64,000 bases of DNA from Microbispora oryzae (lineage in GTDB: Bacteria; Actinomycetota; Actinomycetes; Streptosporangiales; Streptosporangiaceae), in assembly GCF_017896165.1 (NCBI RefSeq), contig NZ_JAFCNB010000012.1:62001-126000 (forward strand), given 5' to 3'. A program made the position numbers and the translations under genes. The notes under the pieces are model-generated. The model was not told the DNA's origin. It ran no database searches and saw only the letters and a list, made by a program, of their open reading frames with translations. Positions 44,057 through 54,517 of this stretch are shown in pieces; positions within the stretch are counted from its first letter, which is position 1, and each line of letters opens with the position of its first letter.

Positions 44057-45115
44057 TCAGCGAATGGTCCAGGTATCGCCGGAGTGGAGGAGCCGGTCGA
44101 GGTCTCCCGGGCCCTGGGCGGCGGTGGCGGCCTCCAACTGCTCCTTCATGAGCTGGTCGTAGGCCGGCCGGTCGATCGACCGGAAGATCCCGATCGGCAC
44201 GTGCTCGAACGCCGGGTCGTCCAGCCGCGACAGGGCGAACGCCGTCGACGGGTCGGGGTTGTGCGCGTCGTGCACGAGGATCTCGTCGTCGGCGACCTCG
44301 GACCGGCGCACCACCTCGACGCCGCCCGTGCGCGACAGCCGTACGGCCCTCTCGTTCTCCCCGGTGCCGAAGACGATCGGCTTGCCGTGCTCCAGCTTCA
44401 CCGTGATGTCGTCACGCAGGGACGGGTCCTTCAGGGCGTCGAAGGCTCCGTCGTTGAAGATGTTGCAGTTCTGGTAGATCTCCACCAGCGAGGCGCCCCG
44501 GTGCGCCGCGGCCTCCCGCAGCACACCCTGCAGGTGCTTGCGGTCGGAGTCGATCGTCCGGGCGACGAACCCGGCCTCGGCTCCGAGCGCCAGCGAGATC
44601 GGGTTGAACGGCTTGTCGAGCGAGCCCATCGGCGTCGACTTGGTGATCTTGCCGACCTCGGAGGTGGGGGAGTACTGCCCCTTGGTCAGGCCGTAGATCC
44701 TGTTGTTGAACAGCAGGATGTTCAGGTTGACATTGCGGCGCAGCGCGTGGATCAGGTGGTTGCCGCCGATCGACAGCGCGTCGCCGTCACCCGTGATCAC
44801 CCACACCGACAGGTCGGGCCGGGACGCGGCCAGGCCCGTCGCGATGGCCGGCGCCCGCCCGTGGATCGAGTGGAAGCCGTACGTGTTGAGGTAGTAGGGG
44901 AACCGCGAGGAGCAGCCGATGCCGGAGACGAACACGATGTTCTCCCGGCGCAGGCCGAGCTCCGGCAGGAAGCTCTGGACGGCGGCGAGGATGGCGTAGT
45001 CACCGCATCCCGGGCACCACCGCACCTCCTGGTCGGACTTGAAGTCCTTGAGGGTCTGGGGAGTGTCGGTCCTGGGCACCAGGGCGAGGCCCTTGCCGTT
45101 GAGGCTCTCAGTCAC
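44057..45115 (-). CDS. korB: 2-oxoacid:ferredoxin oxidoreductase, beta subunit
   Basis: The 352-residue protein has the thiamine-diphosphate domain of KorB: RWCPGCGDYAILAAV with the CPGC metal/iron-sulfur site, SGIGCSSRFPYY, GDGDALSIGGNHL (TPP-Mg2+ binding) and NNRIYGLTKGQ. With KorA it oxidatively decarboxylates 2-oxoglutarate (or similar acids) to the acyl-CoA, reducing ferredoxin. It overlaps the korA stop by 8 bases. The actinobacterial pair is a known alternative to 2-oxoglutarate dehydrogenase. Confidence 0.93.
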   Translation of the reverse strand: MTESLNGKGLALVPRTDTPQTLKDFKSDQEVRWCPGCGDYAILAAVQSFLPELGLRRENIVFVSGIGCSSRFPYYLNTYGFHSIHGRAPAIATGLAASRPDLSVWVITGDGDALSIGGNHLIHALRRNVNLNILLFNNRIYGLTKGQYSPTSEVGKITKSTPMGSLDKPFNPISLALGAEAGFVARTIDSDRKHLQGVLREAAAHRGASLVEIYQNCNIFNDGAFDALKDPSLRDDITVKLEHGKPIVFGTGENERAVRLSRTGGVEVVRRSEVADDEILVHDAHNPDPSTAFALSRLDDPAFEHVPIGIFRSIDRPAYDQLMKEQLEAATAAQGPGDLDRLLHSGDTWTIR

Positions 45116-46952
45116 TGTCGATCACGTCCTGAATGACTCCGGCCAGTTCCTCGGCCTTGAACGGAAGCCCGCGCACGCGGTTGTAGCTGATGATGTCGAC
45201 CAGGAAGCGGGCCCGCAGCAGCATGGCGAGCTGGCCGAGGTTGATCTCCGGCAGCAGCACCTTGTCGTAGGCGCGCAGCACGTCGCCCGTGTTGGCGGGC
45301 AGCGGGTTGAGGTGACGCAGGTGGGCCTGGGCGACCTTGCCCCCATTGCGGCGGGCCCGCCGTACGGCGGCGGCGATCGGGCCGTAGGTCGAGCCCCAGC
45401 CGAGCACGAGCACCCGGGCGTCCCCGTCGGGGTCGTCCACGGCCAGATCGGGCACGTCGATGCCGTCGATCTTCGCCTGCCGCAGCCGGACCATCCGGTC
45501 GTGGTTGTCCGGGTCGTAGGAGATGTTGCCGGTGCCGTCCGCCTTCTCGATGCCGCCGATCCGGTGCTCAAGCCCGGCGGTGCCCGGGACGGCCCAGGGA
45601 CGGGCGAGCGTCTCGGGGTCGCGCTTGAACGGCAGGTAGGCGCCGTCGTCGGCGTTCGGCTCCGTGGTGAAGGCCACGGAGATGTCCGGCAGCTCGGACA
45701 TCTCGGGCACCCGCCACGGCTCGGAGCCGTTGGCCAGGTAGCCGTCCGAGAGCAGCATGACCGGCGTGCGGTACTTCAGCGCGATCCGGGCCGCCTCGAT
45801 TGCCGTGTCGAAACAGTCGGACGGCGTGGCCGGGGCCAGGACCGGCACGGGCGACTCGCCGTTGCGGCCGAACATGGCCATCAACAGGTCGGTCTGCTCG
45901 GTCTTGGTCGGCATGCCGGTCGACGGGCCGGCCCGCTGCACGTCCACCACGATCAGCGGCAGCTCCGTCGTGACGGCCAGGCCGACGGTCTCGGCCTTCA
46001 GCGCGACGCCCGGCCCGCTGGTCGTCGTCACGCCGAGCGAACCGCCGAAGGCCGCGCCCAGCGCGGCGCCGACGCCGGCGATCTCGTCCTCCGCCTGGAA
46101 GGTGCGGATGCCGAACCGCTTGTGCTTGGACAGCTCGTGCAGGATGTCGGAGGCCGGGGTGATCGGGTAGGAGCCCAGGAACAGCGGCAGCTTCGACTGC
46201 ACCGACGCGGCGATGAGGCCGTAGGCCAGCGCCTGGTTGCCGGAGATGTTGCGGTAGACGCCCGGGGCCAGGGTCGCGGGCTTGACCTCGTAGGAGACCG
46301 AGAACGACTCGGTGGTCTCGCCGTAGTTCCAGCCGGCCTGGAAGGCGGCGATGTTGGCCTTGGCGATCTCGGGCTTCTTGGCGAACTTGGCCTCCAGGAA
46401 CTTGATCGTCCCCTCGGTCGGCCGGTTGTAGAGCCACGACAGCAGGCCGAGGGCGAACATGTTCTTGGCCCGCTCGGCGTCCTTCTTGGAGATGTCGTAG
46501 CCCTCGAGCGCGCGCACGGTCAGCGAGGTCAGCGGAACGGCGTGGACCCGCCACTCCGACAGCGACCCGTCCTCGACGGGGTCGCCGGCGTAGCCGACCT
46601 TCTGCAGGTTGCGCTTGGTGAACTCGTCGGTGTTGGCGATGATGTCAGCCCCGCGCGGCAGGTCGCCCAGGTTGGCCTTGAGGGCGGCCGGATTCATCGC
46701 GACGAGCACGTTAGGCGCGTCGCCCGGGGTCAGGATGTCATGGTCGGCGAAGTGCAGCTGGAAACTCGACACTCCCGGCAGGGTGCCTGCGGGTGCCCGG
46801 ATCTCGGCCGGGAAGTTGGGCAACGTCGACAGGTCGTTGCCGAACTGGCCGGTTTCCGCGGTGAACCGGTCACCGGTCAGCTGCATGCCGTCGCCGGAGT
46901 CACCGGCGAACCGGATGATCACGCGGTCGAGTTGCTGAACCTGCTTGGTCAC
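45108..46952 (-). CDS. korA: 2-oxoacid:ferredoxin oxidoreductase, alpha subunit
   Basis: The 614-residue protein fuses the gamma domain (FAGDSGDGMQLTGDRFT at the N-terminus) to the alpha domain (YPITPASDILHELS, FQAEDEIAGVGAALGA, TTTSGPGVALKAE), as in actinobacterial and mycobacterial KorA. It binds CoA and 2-oxoacid with KorB. ATG 46952 is a plain start. A promoter probably lies in the gap to nuoB. The second cluster of TPP-related motifs is complete, so the enzyme should be active. Confidence 0.93.
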   Translation of the reverse strand: MTKQVQQLDRVIIRFAGDSGDGMQLTGDRFTAETGQFGNDLSTLPNFPAEIRAPAGTLPGVSSFQLHFADHDILTPGDAPNVLVAMNPAALKANLGDLPRGADIIANTDEFTKRNLQKVGYAGDPVEDGSLSEWRVHAVPLTSLTVRALEGYDISKKDAERAKNMFALGLLSWLYNRPTEGTIKFLEAKFAKKPEIAKANIAAFQAGWNYGETTESFSVSYEVKPATLAPGVYRNISGNQALAYGLIAASVQSKLPLFLGSYPITPASDILHELSKHKRFGIRTFQAEDEIAGVGAALGAAFGGSLGVTTTSGPGVALKAETVGLAVTTELPLIVVDVQRAGPSTGMPTKTEQTDLLMAMFGRNGESPVPVLAPATPSDCFDTAIEAARIALKYRTPVMLLSDGYLANGSEPWRVPEMSELPDISVAFTTEPNADDGAYLPFKRDPETLARPWAVPGTAGLEHRIGGIEKADGTGNISYDPDNHDRMVRLRQAKIDGIDVPDLAVDDPDGDARVLVLGWGSTYGPIAAAVRRARRNGGKVAQAHLRHLNPLPANTGDVLRAYDKVLLPEINLGQLAMLLRARFLVDIISYNRVRGLPFKAEELAGVIQDVIDSD

Positions 46953-47495
46953 AGCTCCTCAGTCCTCCTTACGCGCCCGGGCGTCTCCGCCGTGGCACGC
47001 TCTCATGTCCATGCTAGATCGGTCGGGACGCGCTTGTTTCCGTCATGCGCATGTCGGCGCACCGGGTGTCGGTGAATCCCCAGGGGGCGGGGCCGTGACT
47101 CCGTGGGTGCTCGACTGCCGTCGTCGTCGACGGCGCGGGCCTTGCCGTTATCAGCGAAGTGATCGGCGTCGTGAACCGTCCGGACGACACTGACCCGCTC
47201 CGAGCCGGCACAGGTCCACGTGCAAGCGAGAGACGAGCATGTATCGGGTCACGATCCTCAACTATATGCGTGCCGTCCAGGTATGGCCCGCAGGTGGTCA
47301 CTCCGTGAGACCACGGCTTCCCGAGTGACGCCGGGCACGACTGGGACTGGCTGTGGACAGATATTTCAGCTCCTGTGCCCAGGTGTCCCGTCGCCTCGTG
47401 CCGGTTCCGGCCGCTCCGCGACCTACAGCTCCCGGGGTCGGCATCCGGTACGCCTGGCGCGAGAGGGCGCCGTCGCTGGGAGGAGAATGGATGTC
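46953..47495. promoter_or_regulatory. 543-base gap between korA and nuoB
   Basis: This gap separates divergent korA (minus) and nuoB (plus). It is GC-rich for most of its length with an AT-richer patch near 47255-47275 (AACTATATG). I find no gene, and no clear palindrome; promoters for both operons are expected here. GGGAGGAG at 47478-47485 is the nuoB ribosome binding site. No nuoA-like coding could be read. Confidence 0.4.
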
Positions 47496-48002
47496 ATGGC
47501 GGTGAGTGATCTCCCGATGCCCTCCGTGGGCGCTGCGTCCGGGTTGGCCCCCAGGCCGATGAAGTTCGTGCTGAACTGGGGTCGCCGCTATTCACTGTGG
47601 GTGTTCAACTTCGGGCTCGCCTGCTGCGCCGTCGAGTTCGTCGCCACCTCGATGAACAGGCACGACTTCATCCGATTCGGGGTCGACCCGTTCGCGGAAG
47701 GCCCCCGGCGGGCCGACCTGATGATCGTCTCCGGCACGGTCACGGACAAGATGGCCCCGGCCGTCAAACGCCTCTACGACCAGATGCCCGACCCGAAGTA
47801 TGTGATCTCGTTCGGTGCCTGCTCCAACTCCGGCGGGCCGTACTGGGACTCCTACTGTGTCACCAAGGGCGTCGACCAGATCATCCCGGTGGACGTCTAC
47901 GTCCCCGGCTGCCCGCCCCGGCCCGAGGCGCTGCTGCACGGGATCATGAAGCTGCAGGAGCGCATCGTGGGTGCCCCCCTGGCGCTGGAGGAGGAGTCGT
48001 GA
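47496..48002 (+). CDS. nuoB: NADH-quinone oxidoreductase subunit B (second-type, isolated)
   Basis: The 168-residue protein has the NuoB core that binds the N2 [4Fe-4S] cluster: [29 protein letters not shown] and [14 protein letters not shown]. It is the quinone-proximal subunit of complex I. ATG 47496 is chosen over ATG 47487 because the Shine-Dalgarno is 10 bases away. nuoC overlaps its stop by GTGA. NuoA, D, H, J-N genes that should accompany it are absent from the window; see the finding. Confidence 0.9.
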   Translation: MAVSDLPMPSVGAASGLAPRPMKFVLNWGRRYSLWVFNFGLACCAVEFVATSMNRHDFIRFGVDPFAEGPRRADLMIVSGTVTDKMAPAVKRLYDQMPDPKYVISFGACSNSGGPYWDSYCVTKGVDQIIPVDVYVPGCPPRPEALLHGIMKLQERIVGAPLALEEES

Positions 48003-48547
48003 CCGCCGCCACAGCCGTTCGCGAGCGGTACGGCTCCCGCGTCTCCGAGGCGTTCGGGCAACTCGTCGTCGACGTGGAGCCGGCCGAATGGGTGGACGCG
48101 CTCGCGTTCGCCCGGTCCCGGGGCTACGAGTTCTTCGACTGGCTGGCCGGGGTCGACGAGCCGCCGGACGCCTTCGGCGTCGTCGCCCACGTCTTCGACC
48201 CGGTCGCCATCGCCCATCTGCTGGTGCGGACCCGTGTCCCCCGCGCCGATCCCCGGCTGCCCACCGCCACCGGAGTGTTCCGCGGCGCCGACTGGCATGA
48301 ACGGGAGACCCGGGAGATGTTCGGGATCGTCTTCGACGGCCATCCCGACCCGCGGCCGCTGCTGCTTCCGGACGGCTTCGAGGGCCACCCCCTGCGCAAG
48401 GACTTCGTCCTGGCCGCCCGGGTCGCCAAACCCTGGCCGGGGGCCAAGGAGCCGGGTGAGTCCGGCCACGGATCGCCGTCCCGCCGCAAGATGCTGCCGC
48501 CCGGCGTCCCGGCCGACTGGTCGGGCCGGGAACGCGCAGACGACTGA
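47999..48547 (+). CDS. nuoC: NADH-quinone oxidoreductase subunit C (second-type)
   Basis: The 182-residue protein has the NuoC signature: [13 protein letters not shown] early, then [41 protein letters not shown] (described, not quoted in full beyond key residues). It forms part of the peripheral arm with NuoB and NuoD. GTG 47999 overlaps nuoB. The following 292 bases contain no gene, after which nuoI begins. Confidence 0.87.
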   Translation: MTAATAVRERYGSRVSEAFGQLVVDVEPAEWVDALAFARSRGYEFFDWLAGVDEPPDAFGVVAHVFDPVAIAHLLVRTRVPRADPRLPTATGVFRGADWHERETREMFGIVFDGHPDPRPLLLPDGFEGHPLRKDFVLAARVAKPWPGAKEPGESGHGSPSRRKMLPPGVPADWSGRERADD

Positions 48548-48839
48548 GCCATCCCCAGAACCGAGATCACCATGGCGACGACGGCTCCCGCTGCGACTCG
48601 CCGAGTGAACGCCGGTTTCGTCCGGAGCCGGGAGAGGCCCACGGTGGGTAATTTCTCGGCAATCGCGGCCTACCTGCGTGCGTCGTTTCGGTGAACATCC
48701 TGTGGAGAAGCTGGGGACAGCCCTGTGGACAATGTGGAAAACCCATGGAGGGAGCCATCCGTCCGCGCGAGGCCCGGAGTGCGCGATGATGTCTCGTGTG
48801 GGGCGAATACCAGGAGGCGTACCAGGAGATGGGTCGGCG
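48548..48839. other. 292-base gap between nuoC and nuoI, with a DnaA-box-like 9-mer
   Basis: No gene is visible. TGTGGACAA (the reverse of the DnaA box TTGTCCACA) occurs at 48724-48732 with a one-mismatch copy (TGTGGAGAA) some 20 bases upstream. A single match is not enough to call a DnaA site. The gap is where nuoD and other nuo genes would be expected. Confidence 0.4.
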
Positions 48840-49553
48840 GTGACCGGTCACCCGTCGCGCGGATCGGAGACGCGGCAGTATCCCGAGGTCCGGCCCGACC
48901 CGCCTGCCCGCAGCCGGGGCGTGATCGCCCTGGTCGAGGAGAACTGCACGGTCTGCATGCTCTGCGCCAGGGAGTGCCCCGACTGGTGCGTCTACGTCGA
49001 CTCGCACAAGGAGACGCTTCCCGCGCCCGACGGCGGCCGGCCCCGGGCCCGCAACGTGCTCGACCGGTTCGCGATCGACTTCTCGCTGTGCATGTACTGC
49101 GGCATCTGCATCGAGGTCTGCCCGTTCGACGCGTTGTTCTGGTCTCCGGAGTTCGAATACGCCGAATACGACGTCCGTGACCTCCTCCATGAGAAGGAGC
49201 GGCTGGGGGAGTGGGCGCCGACCGTTCCGCCGCCCCCCGCGCACGAGATCGGGGCGGAGCGGCCCAAGGAGATGACCACCGGGTCCCGGCCCGCACCCGC
49301 CGGTCGTCCACGTCCGGCCGGAACCTCGGCGGCGGCCCCGGCCGTCCCCGCCGTCTCGCCGGAGCCGGCGGCGCAGGGCGCCCGGCCCGAGCCGCCCGAA
49401 GACTCGGCGGGGCCTGCTGCCGCGCCGCTCAGACCGCCGGCCCAGGAAAGGACCGAGCGCCGGGCGCCGAGGCCGATGAGGGACGTCCGCTCCATCCGGC
49501 CGCCGGGGTCGCTCCCCAAGCGGTCTCCCGGGACGGAGAAGGACGAGTCATAG
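48840..49553 (+). CDS. nuoI: NuoI-like [4Fe-4S] ferredoxin with long Pro/Ala-rich tail
   Basis: The 237-residue protein has two cluster motifs, [12 protein letters not shown] and [12 protein letters not shown], and the [19 protein letters not shown] layout of NuoI. The last 90 residues are a low-complexity Pro/Ala/Arg tail not needed for folding. GTG 48840 is chosen, with AGGAG about 11 bases upstream; ATG 48786 is possible. It passes electrons between clusters of complex I. Because most nuo genes are missing here, it may serve another acceptor. Confidence 0.84.
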   Translation: MTGHPSRGSETRQYPEVRPDPPARSRGVIALVEENCTVCMLCARECPDWCVYVDSHKETLPAPDGGRPRARNVLDRFAIDFSLCMYCGICIEVCPFDALFWSPEFEYAEYDVRDLLHEKERLGEWAPTVPPPPAHEIGAERPKEMTTGSRPAPAGRPRPAGTSAAAPAVPAVSPEPAAQGARPEPPEDSAGPAAAPLRPPAQERTERRAPRPMRDVRSIRPPGSLPKRSPGTEKDES

Positions 49554-49740
49554 CGATGCGGTGACATCCCCGGTGCTCAGGTGGCGACTGCCGGGAGGCT
49601 GCCACGGCCGCCATGTCCCACGGGAACGTTCGCCCAGGCCGTACGCGTTGCTACGGAGGGTCCGACAAATGCCGCCCGCCACGTCGGCGAGTGTGATCTG
49701 TCGCAGATGACCTCAGGACGGCAAGCCGTTAGGAGGAGGC

Positions 49741-50589
49741 GTGCACCACAACGGTCTGCGCACCGCGGTTCTTCTGGGGGCACTGTCCGGGATGATCCTG
49801 CTGGCGGGGGCCTGGCTCGGCGGCGGTTCCGGCCTGCGCCTCGCCTTTCTCCTGGCCCTGGCGGCCAACGGCGTCGCCTACTTCTTCTCCGACGTGATCG
49901 CGCTGTCCGCGATGCGTGCCAGGCCGGTGTCGGAGGTCGAGCAGCCGGTCCTCTACCGGATCGTCCGAGAGCTCTCGTACGACGCCCGCCAGCCGATGCC
50001 CCGGCTGTACGTCTCGCCGACCATGCAGCCGAACGCGTTCGCGACGGGCCGCAACCCGCGCAAGGCGGCCGTCTGCGTCACTCACGGCCTTCTCGGGCTG
50101 CTCGACGAGCGTGAGCTCAGGGGCGTCATCGCCCACGAGCTGTCCCATGTGTACAACCGGGACATCCTGATCTCCTCGATCGCGGGCGCCCTGGCCACGA
50201 TGATCACATATTTCGGATACATCGGCCTGTTCTTCGGGTCGGACGACGACGAGGGGCCGGGGTTCCTCGGAGCGTTGCTCGTGATGATCCTCGGCCCGGT
50301 CGCCGCCTCCATGATCCAGATGGCGATCTCACGGTCCCGCGAGTTCGCCGCCGACGAGTCGGGGGCGCGGCTGAGCGGCGATCCCCTGGGCCTGGCCTCG
50401 GCGCTCCGCAAGATCGAGATGGAGGTCAGGCGGCTGCCGCTGCCGGAGAACGCCCGGCTGGCCTCGGCGAGCCACATGATGATCGCCAACCCGTTCCGCG
50501 GCACCGGCGTGGGGCGGCTCTTCTCCACCCATCCGCCGATCACCGACCGGATCTCCCGCCTGGAACGAATGGCCGGCTACCGCAGGTGA
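49741..50589 (+). CDS. htpX: HtpX-like zinc metalloprotease
   Basis: The 282-residue protein has three to four membrane helices. The zinc motif is HELSHVYNRD (HExxH, with His-Glu-x-x-His at about 140), and the third ligand Glu lies in SREFAADESG. HtpX degrades damaged membrane proteins on the cytosolic side. GTG 49741 follows AGGAGGAGGC, a strong ribosome binding site. The gene is convergent with a small zinc-ribbon gene. Confidence 0.9.
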   Translation: MHHNGLRTAVLLGALSGMILLAGAWLGGGSGLRLAFLLALAANGVAYFFSDVIALSAMRARPVSEVEQPVLYRIVRELSYDARQPMPRLYVSPTMQPNAFATGRNPRKAAVCVTHGLLGLLDERELRGVIAHELSHVYNRDILISSIAGALATMITYFGYIGLFFGSDDDEGPGFLGALLVMILGPVAASMIQMAISRSREFAADESGARLSGDPLGLASALRKIEMEVRRLPLPENARLASASHMMIANPFRGTGVGRLFSTHPPITDRISRLERMAGYRR

Positions 50590-50607
50590 AACCGCTCGAT
50601 CAGGCTC

Positions 50608-50817
50608 TCATTGACGGGCGAAGAGCTCCAGATGGGAGCACTGGACGCAGCGGAAGGCCTCGATGGCCCAGCGGGGCTTGCCGAGGCGTCTCGCGCCGCC
50701 GAGCAGACCGATCTCCAGGGGTCCCGCGATCCAGCGGCTGTACCCTTTCGACCTCTCGCCGCTGTCCTCGATGAAGCCGGAATCCAGGTCGGTGGAGCCG
50801 CACTGGGTGCACTTCAT
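50608..50817 (-). CDS. Small zinc-ribbon protein, 69 residues
   Basis: The 69-residue protein has two Cys pairs, CTQCGSTDLDSGF and FRCVQCSHLELF, spaced as in zinc ribbons. Between them lies a glycine-rich, membrane-adjacent-like stretch. The function is unknown; such proteins often bind nucleic acid or another protein. ATG 50817 overlaps the stop of the PPOX gene (ATGA), so the two are co-transcribed. It is convergent with htpX. Confidence 0.72.
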   Translation of the reverse strand: MKCTQCGSTDLDSGFIEDSGERSKGYSRWIAGPLEIGLLGGARRLGKPRWAIEAFRCVQCSHLELFARQ

Positions 50818-51404
50818 GCCGTCCCCCTGTTCGAGGTGATGGTCGCCGGGTCGGTCTCCTCGGCGGCGAGCGCCGGGAGGCCGTCGATGCTCTCCCGGTT
50901 GTTCCTGGCCCGGTAGTCGCGCCGCTGCCGGACGTCCTTCCTGGAGGCCCACTCGTCGAGGTAGGTGCGGTCCTGCTCGTACGCCATGAAGGGGACGGAG
51001 AAGCCGCACGAGTCGGCGATCCGGTCACAGGTCACGACGATGATCGAGCGGACGCCGGGATGCGGCCCGAAGCGGGTGATGAGTTCGCCGAAGCCGGGGT
51101 CGTGGGGTGTGACGACGCGGCCGGTGCCGTACAGGCGGACGACCTTCGGAGAGCCGTTGAAGGCGCAGAACATGATGGTGATACGGCCGTTGTCGCGGAT
51201 GTGGGCGATCGTCTCGACGCCGCTGCCGTCGAGATCCAGGTACGCCACGGTGGTGTCGTCGATCACCGTGAAGGTGTCGGCGTACCCCTTGGGCGACACG
51301 TTGACGTGCCCGCCGCCGGCGGGAGCCGTTCCGACGAAGTAGACCGGCTGTGTGGAGACGAACTCGCGCAGCCGGTCGGTAAGCCTGTCGTAGATCTTGC
51401 CCAT
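50814..51404 (-). CDS. Flavin-binding PPOX-type oxidoreductase
   Basis: The 196-residue protein belongs to the pyridoxamine-5'-phosphate oxidase-like split-barrel family (VSTQPVYFVGTAPAGGGHVNVSPKG at the start, then DNGRITIMFCAFNGSPKVVRLYGTGRVV). Members bind FMN or F420 and reduce or oxidise varied substrates; the precise reaction cannot be assigned. A zinc ribbon is coupled downstream. The PPOX label describes the fold, not vitamin B6 synthesis. Confidence 0.82.
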   Translation of the reverse strand: MGKIYDRLTDRLREFVSTQPVYFVGTAPAGGGHVNVSPKGYADTFTVIDDTTVAYLDLDGSGVETIAHIRDNGRITIMFCAFNGSPKVVRLYGTGRVVTPHDPGFGELITRFGPHPGVRSIIVVTCDRIADSCGFSVPFMAYEQDRTYLDEWASRKDVRQRRDYRARNNRESIDGLPALAAEETDPATITSNRGTA

Positions 51405-51543
51405 GGTCGTGACCCTAACTCCGCCGCCCTCCCGGCAACCAGATCGCTCACCAGGTGGACTCGATCTTGTCGGGGCGGAGTGACCGCGGAAACGGTGCGG
51501 GGCCCCGCGGACGGATCCACGGGGCCCCGATCTCCTCGTCAGG

Positions 51544-52280
<737 letters not shown>

Positions 52281-52284
<4 letters not shown>

Positions 52285-53114
52285 CGGGTCGCTCCCTGGC
52301 GTGCTTCCAGCCGCCGCGCCACGTACCCGAGGGGGATCGTGATCAGCAGGTAGGTCAGGCCGGAGACCAGCAGCGGCGTCGGGTTGGCGAACGTGGAGGC
52401 CTGGTCGTTGCCGAACTTGGCCAGCTCCACCTGCTGCGCCGTCACGCCCAGGGCGAAGACCAGCGAGGAGTCCTTGAACAGCAGGACCAGCTCGTTGGTG
52501 AGCGGCGGGATGACGATCCGGATCGCCTGCGGGATCACGATCGAGACCATCGCCCGCATGTACGGCATGCCGAGCGAACGGGCGGCCTCCATCTGTCCCT
52601 TCGGCACCGCCTGCAGGCCGGCCCGGAACGTCTCGGCCATGTACGCCGCGCTGACGACGCCGAGGCCGAGGGCCACCTGGCCGTACACGTCGCCGGGCAC
52701 CTTGAGGCCGGGGAACGCGAGCGGCAGGCTGCCGATCATGAGGAAGATGACCAGAGCGGGCAGGCCGCGGAAGACCTCGACGTAGGCCATCGAGATCCAC
52801 CGGTACGGCGCCACCGAGGACAGCCGCATCAGCGCCAGCACGAGGCCGGCGGCGAAGCCCACGACGTACCCGCTCAGGGTGAAGATCACCGTGTTCCGCA
52901 GGGCCACGGTGAACAGCTCGGGCAGGCCCTCGCCGGCCACCTGACCATTGAGGAACGACTGCCGGATATCGGTCCAGTTCGCCAGCGAGGCCAGGACGAC
53001 CACGATGGCGACGAGGATCACGTACTGGACGGCCCGGCTGATCCGCTGCCTCTTGCGCGGGCTCAGCCCTCCCTTCGCGGGGAGGGCCGTCTGCTCGTCG
53101 CTCACCGTGCTCAC
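52281..53114 (-). CDS. Polar amino-acid ABC transporter, permease
   Basis: The 277-residue protein has five or six membrane helices and the HisM/GlnP signature [35 protein letters not shown], where the EAA loop meets the ATPase. GTG 53114 overlaps the binding-protein stop (GTGA). A single permease gene implies a homodimer. Glutamate, glutamine or arginine import is plausible but not shown. Confidence 0.91.
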
Positions 53115-53974
53115 GATGTCTTCGGCGGCTCGGTGCCGAACCACTTCTTGTAGATGGCGTCGTACGTGCCGTCCGAACGGGCCTGCGTGATCGCGTCGTT
53201 GATCACCTTGGCCAGCGCGGTGTTGCCCTTCTTCATGCCGATGCCGTACTGCTCACCGGTGTCGAGGCTCGCGACCTCCTCGAACTTCGCGCCGATGTCG
53301 GGCTTCTTCAGCCAGGTCAGCACGACCGGCAGGTCCTGCACGATCACGTCGACCTGTCCGGTCTGGAGACCGAGCAGCTCCTTCGGCGAGTCGGCGAACT
53401 GGACCGGGTCGAAACCCTGCTTGGTGACATAGTCGAGGCCCGTGGTGGACGCCTGCGCGCCGAGCTTGAGGCCCTTCGCCTTGACGTCGGCCAGCGACGT
53501 GATGCCCGAGCCCTTCTTCGCCATGAGGGCCTGGGTGGCGTCGAAGTAGGGAATCGAGAAGTCGATGTTCTGCTTGCGCTCGTCGGTGATCGTCATACCG
53601 GCGGCGGCCACGTCGCACTTGCCCGCGTTCAGCGCCGCGCCACTCTTGATGGCGGCGAAGTCGATGTCCACGATGTCCTGCGTCACGCCGAGCTTCTTGG
53701 CGGCCAGGTCGACGATGTCCACGTCGAAACCGACGACCTTGCCGTTCTCGGTGAACTGGAACGGTTCGTACGGCAGGTTCGTACAAGTGGTCAGCTTGCC
53801 CGACGAGATGAGCTGGACATCGCCGCCACCGCTGGCGCCGCCACCGGCGGCGCTCGCCGAGGTGGTCGCGGTGTCGCCGCTCGATCCCCCTCCACAGGCG
53901 GAGATCATCAGTGCCGTCACCAGCGCCGTGGCGCTGACGCTCGCCGCGTTCCGGTAGGTGGACCAGGGAGCCAC
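53111..53974 (-). CDS. Polar amino-acid ABC transporter, substrate-binding lipoprotein
   Basis: The 287-residue lipoprotein has the lipobox ISAC at the end of a hydrophobic signal, then a Gly/Ser-rich spacer and a type 3 solute-binding domain ([48 protein letters not shown] and a terminal [10 protein letters not shown]). It catches the amino acid outside the membrane for the permease. It is the first gene of the three; the gap upstream probably carries the promoter. Confidence 0.9.
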   Translation of the reverse strand: MAPWSTYRNAASVSATALVTALMISACGGGSSGDTATTSASAAGGGASGGGDVQLISSGKLTTCTNLPYEPFQFTENGKVVGFDVDIVDLAAKKLGVTQDIVDIDFAAIKSGAALNAGKCDVAAAGMTITDERKQNIDFSIPYFDATQALMAKKGSGITSLADVKAKGLKLGAQASTTGLDYVTKQGFDPVQFADSPKELLGLQTGQVDVIVQDLPVVLTWLKKPDIGAKFEEVASLDTGEQYGIGMKKGNTALAKVINDAITQARSDGTYDAIYKKWFGTEPPKTS

Positions 53975-54350
53975 ACCGGCCTCCTTGCTCTTTTGCTCAT
54001 AAAGGTACTGCTTGGTACGCGCAGTTTATGGGCAGGTGGCGGCAAGTTGGCCACGGCCTGATGTCAGGGGTGTAAAGCCCCGTCAGACCCGTTTTCCCTG
54101 CTCAGGCTCAGGGCCGGTTCACCGCCTCCACGAGACGTCGAAGCCGGCCCGTGATCTGGCCGGCGAAGACATGGGGAGCGGGACGATCGGACGGGCGGGG
54201 CACCCGCGTCCTGGAGCAGGTGCCCGCCAGGTCACCGAATGGGTTGGCAGAGGGCTCATTGACCGCCCTTGTCTGGTTGACCTGTGAGGGCAGTGGCGTT
54301 GAAGGTCTCGATTTGCTGTAGCAACTCGTTGGCAGACCGGCTGTTTTGAA
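53975..54350. promoter_or_regulatory. Gap upstream of the amino-acid importer; no gene seen
   Basis: This region separates the binding-protein gene (minus) from the integrase remnant (plus). AT-richness is highest just upstream of the binding-protein start near 53990-54030, where its promoter should be. I see no gene and no clear repeats in the rest. Confidence 0.35.
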
Positions 54351-54494
54351 AACGTAGGCCATGCCACTCCCATGATCACGCTGAATACCTACGTGGGGGA
54401 GTGGCCTGAGCCTCATGAGAAGACCCGACGCATCGTTGATGCTGCTCTGGGCCGTGTGCCCTACGTGTGCCCTGACAAGGCCGCTCATCGATGA
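54351..54494 (+). pseudogene. Tyrosine recombinase (phage integrase) C-terminal remnant
   Basis: Reading in the frame of ATG 54372 and continuing upstream gives NVGHATPMITLNTYVGEWPE then RIVDAALGRVPYVCPDKA, ending at TGA 54494. GHxxxxxTLNTY contains the second-box His and the catalytic Tyr of tyrosine recombinases, and VDAALGxVP is common just after it in actinophage integrases. The N-terminal 300 or so residues are missing and a frameshift seems to sit near 54345. It is the trace of an excised or decayed element. Confidence 0.62.
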
Positions 54495-54517
54495 AAGGCC
54501 AGGTCAGCGCACCTGTG

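Noticed and set aside
45039-47075. A 678-codon open frame on the plus strand opposite korAB
   Set aside because: It is opposite two intact enzymes with full motifs. Its composition is Arg/Gly/Asp repetition expected of a GC-rich antisense frame, with no recognisable domain.
47014-47301. A 95-residue minus-strand frame in the gap between korA and nuoB
   Set aside because: It has no homologous pattern, no ribosome binding site and sits where promoters are expected. I treat the gap as non-coding.
48724-48732. DnaA-box match as a replication origin
   Set aside because: There is only one exact 9-mer and one near match. No dnaA or dnaN genes and no AT-rich unwinding element are near.
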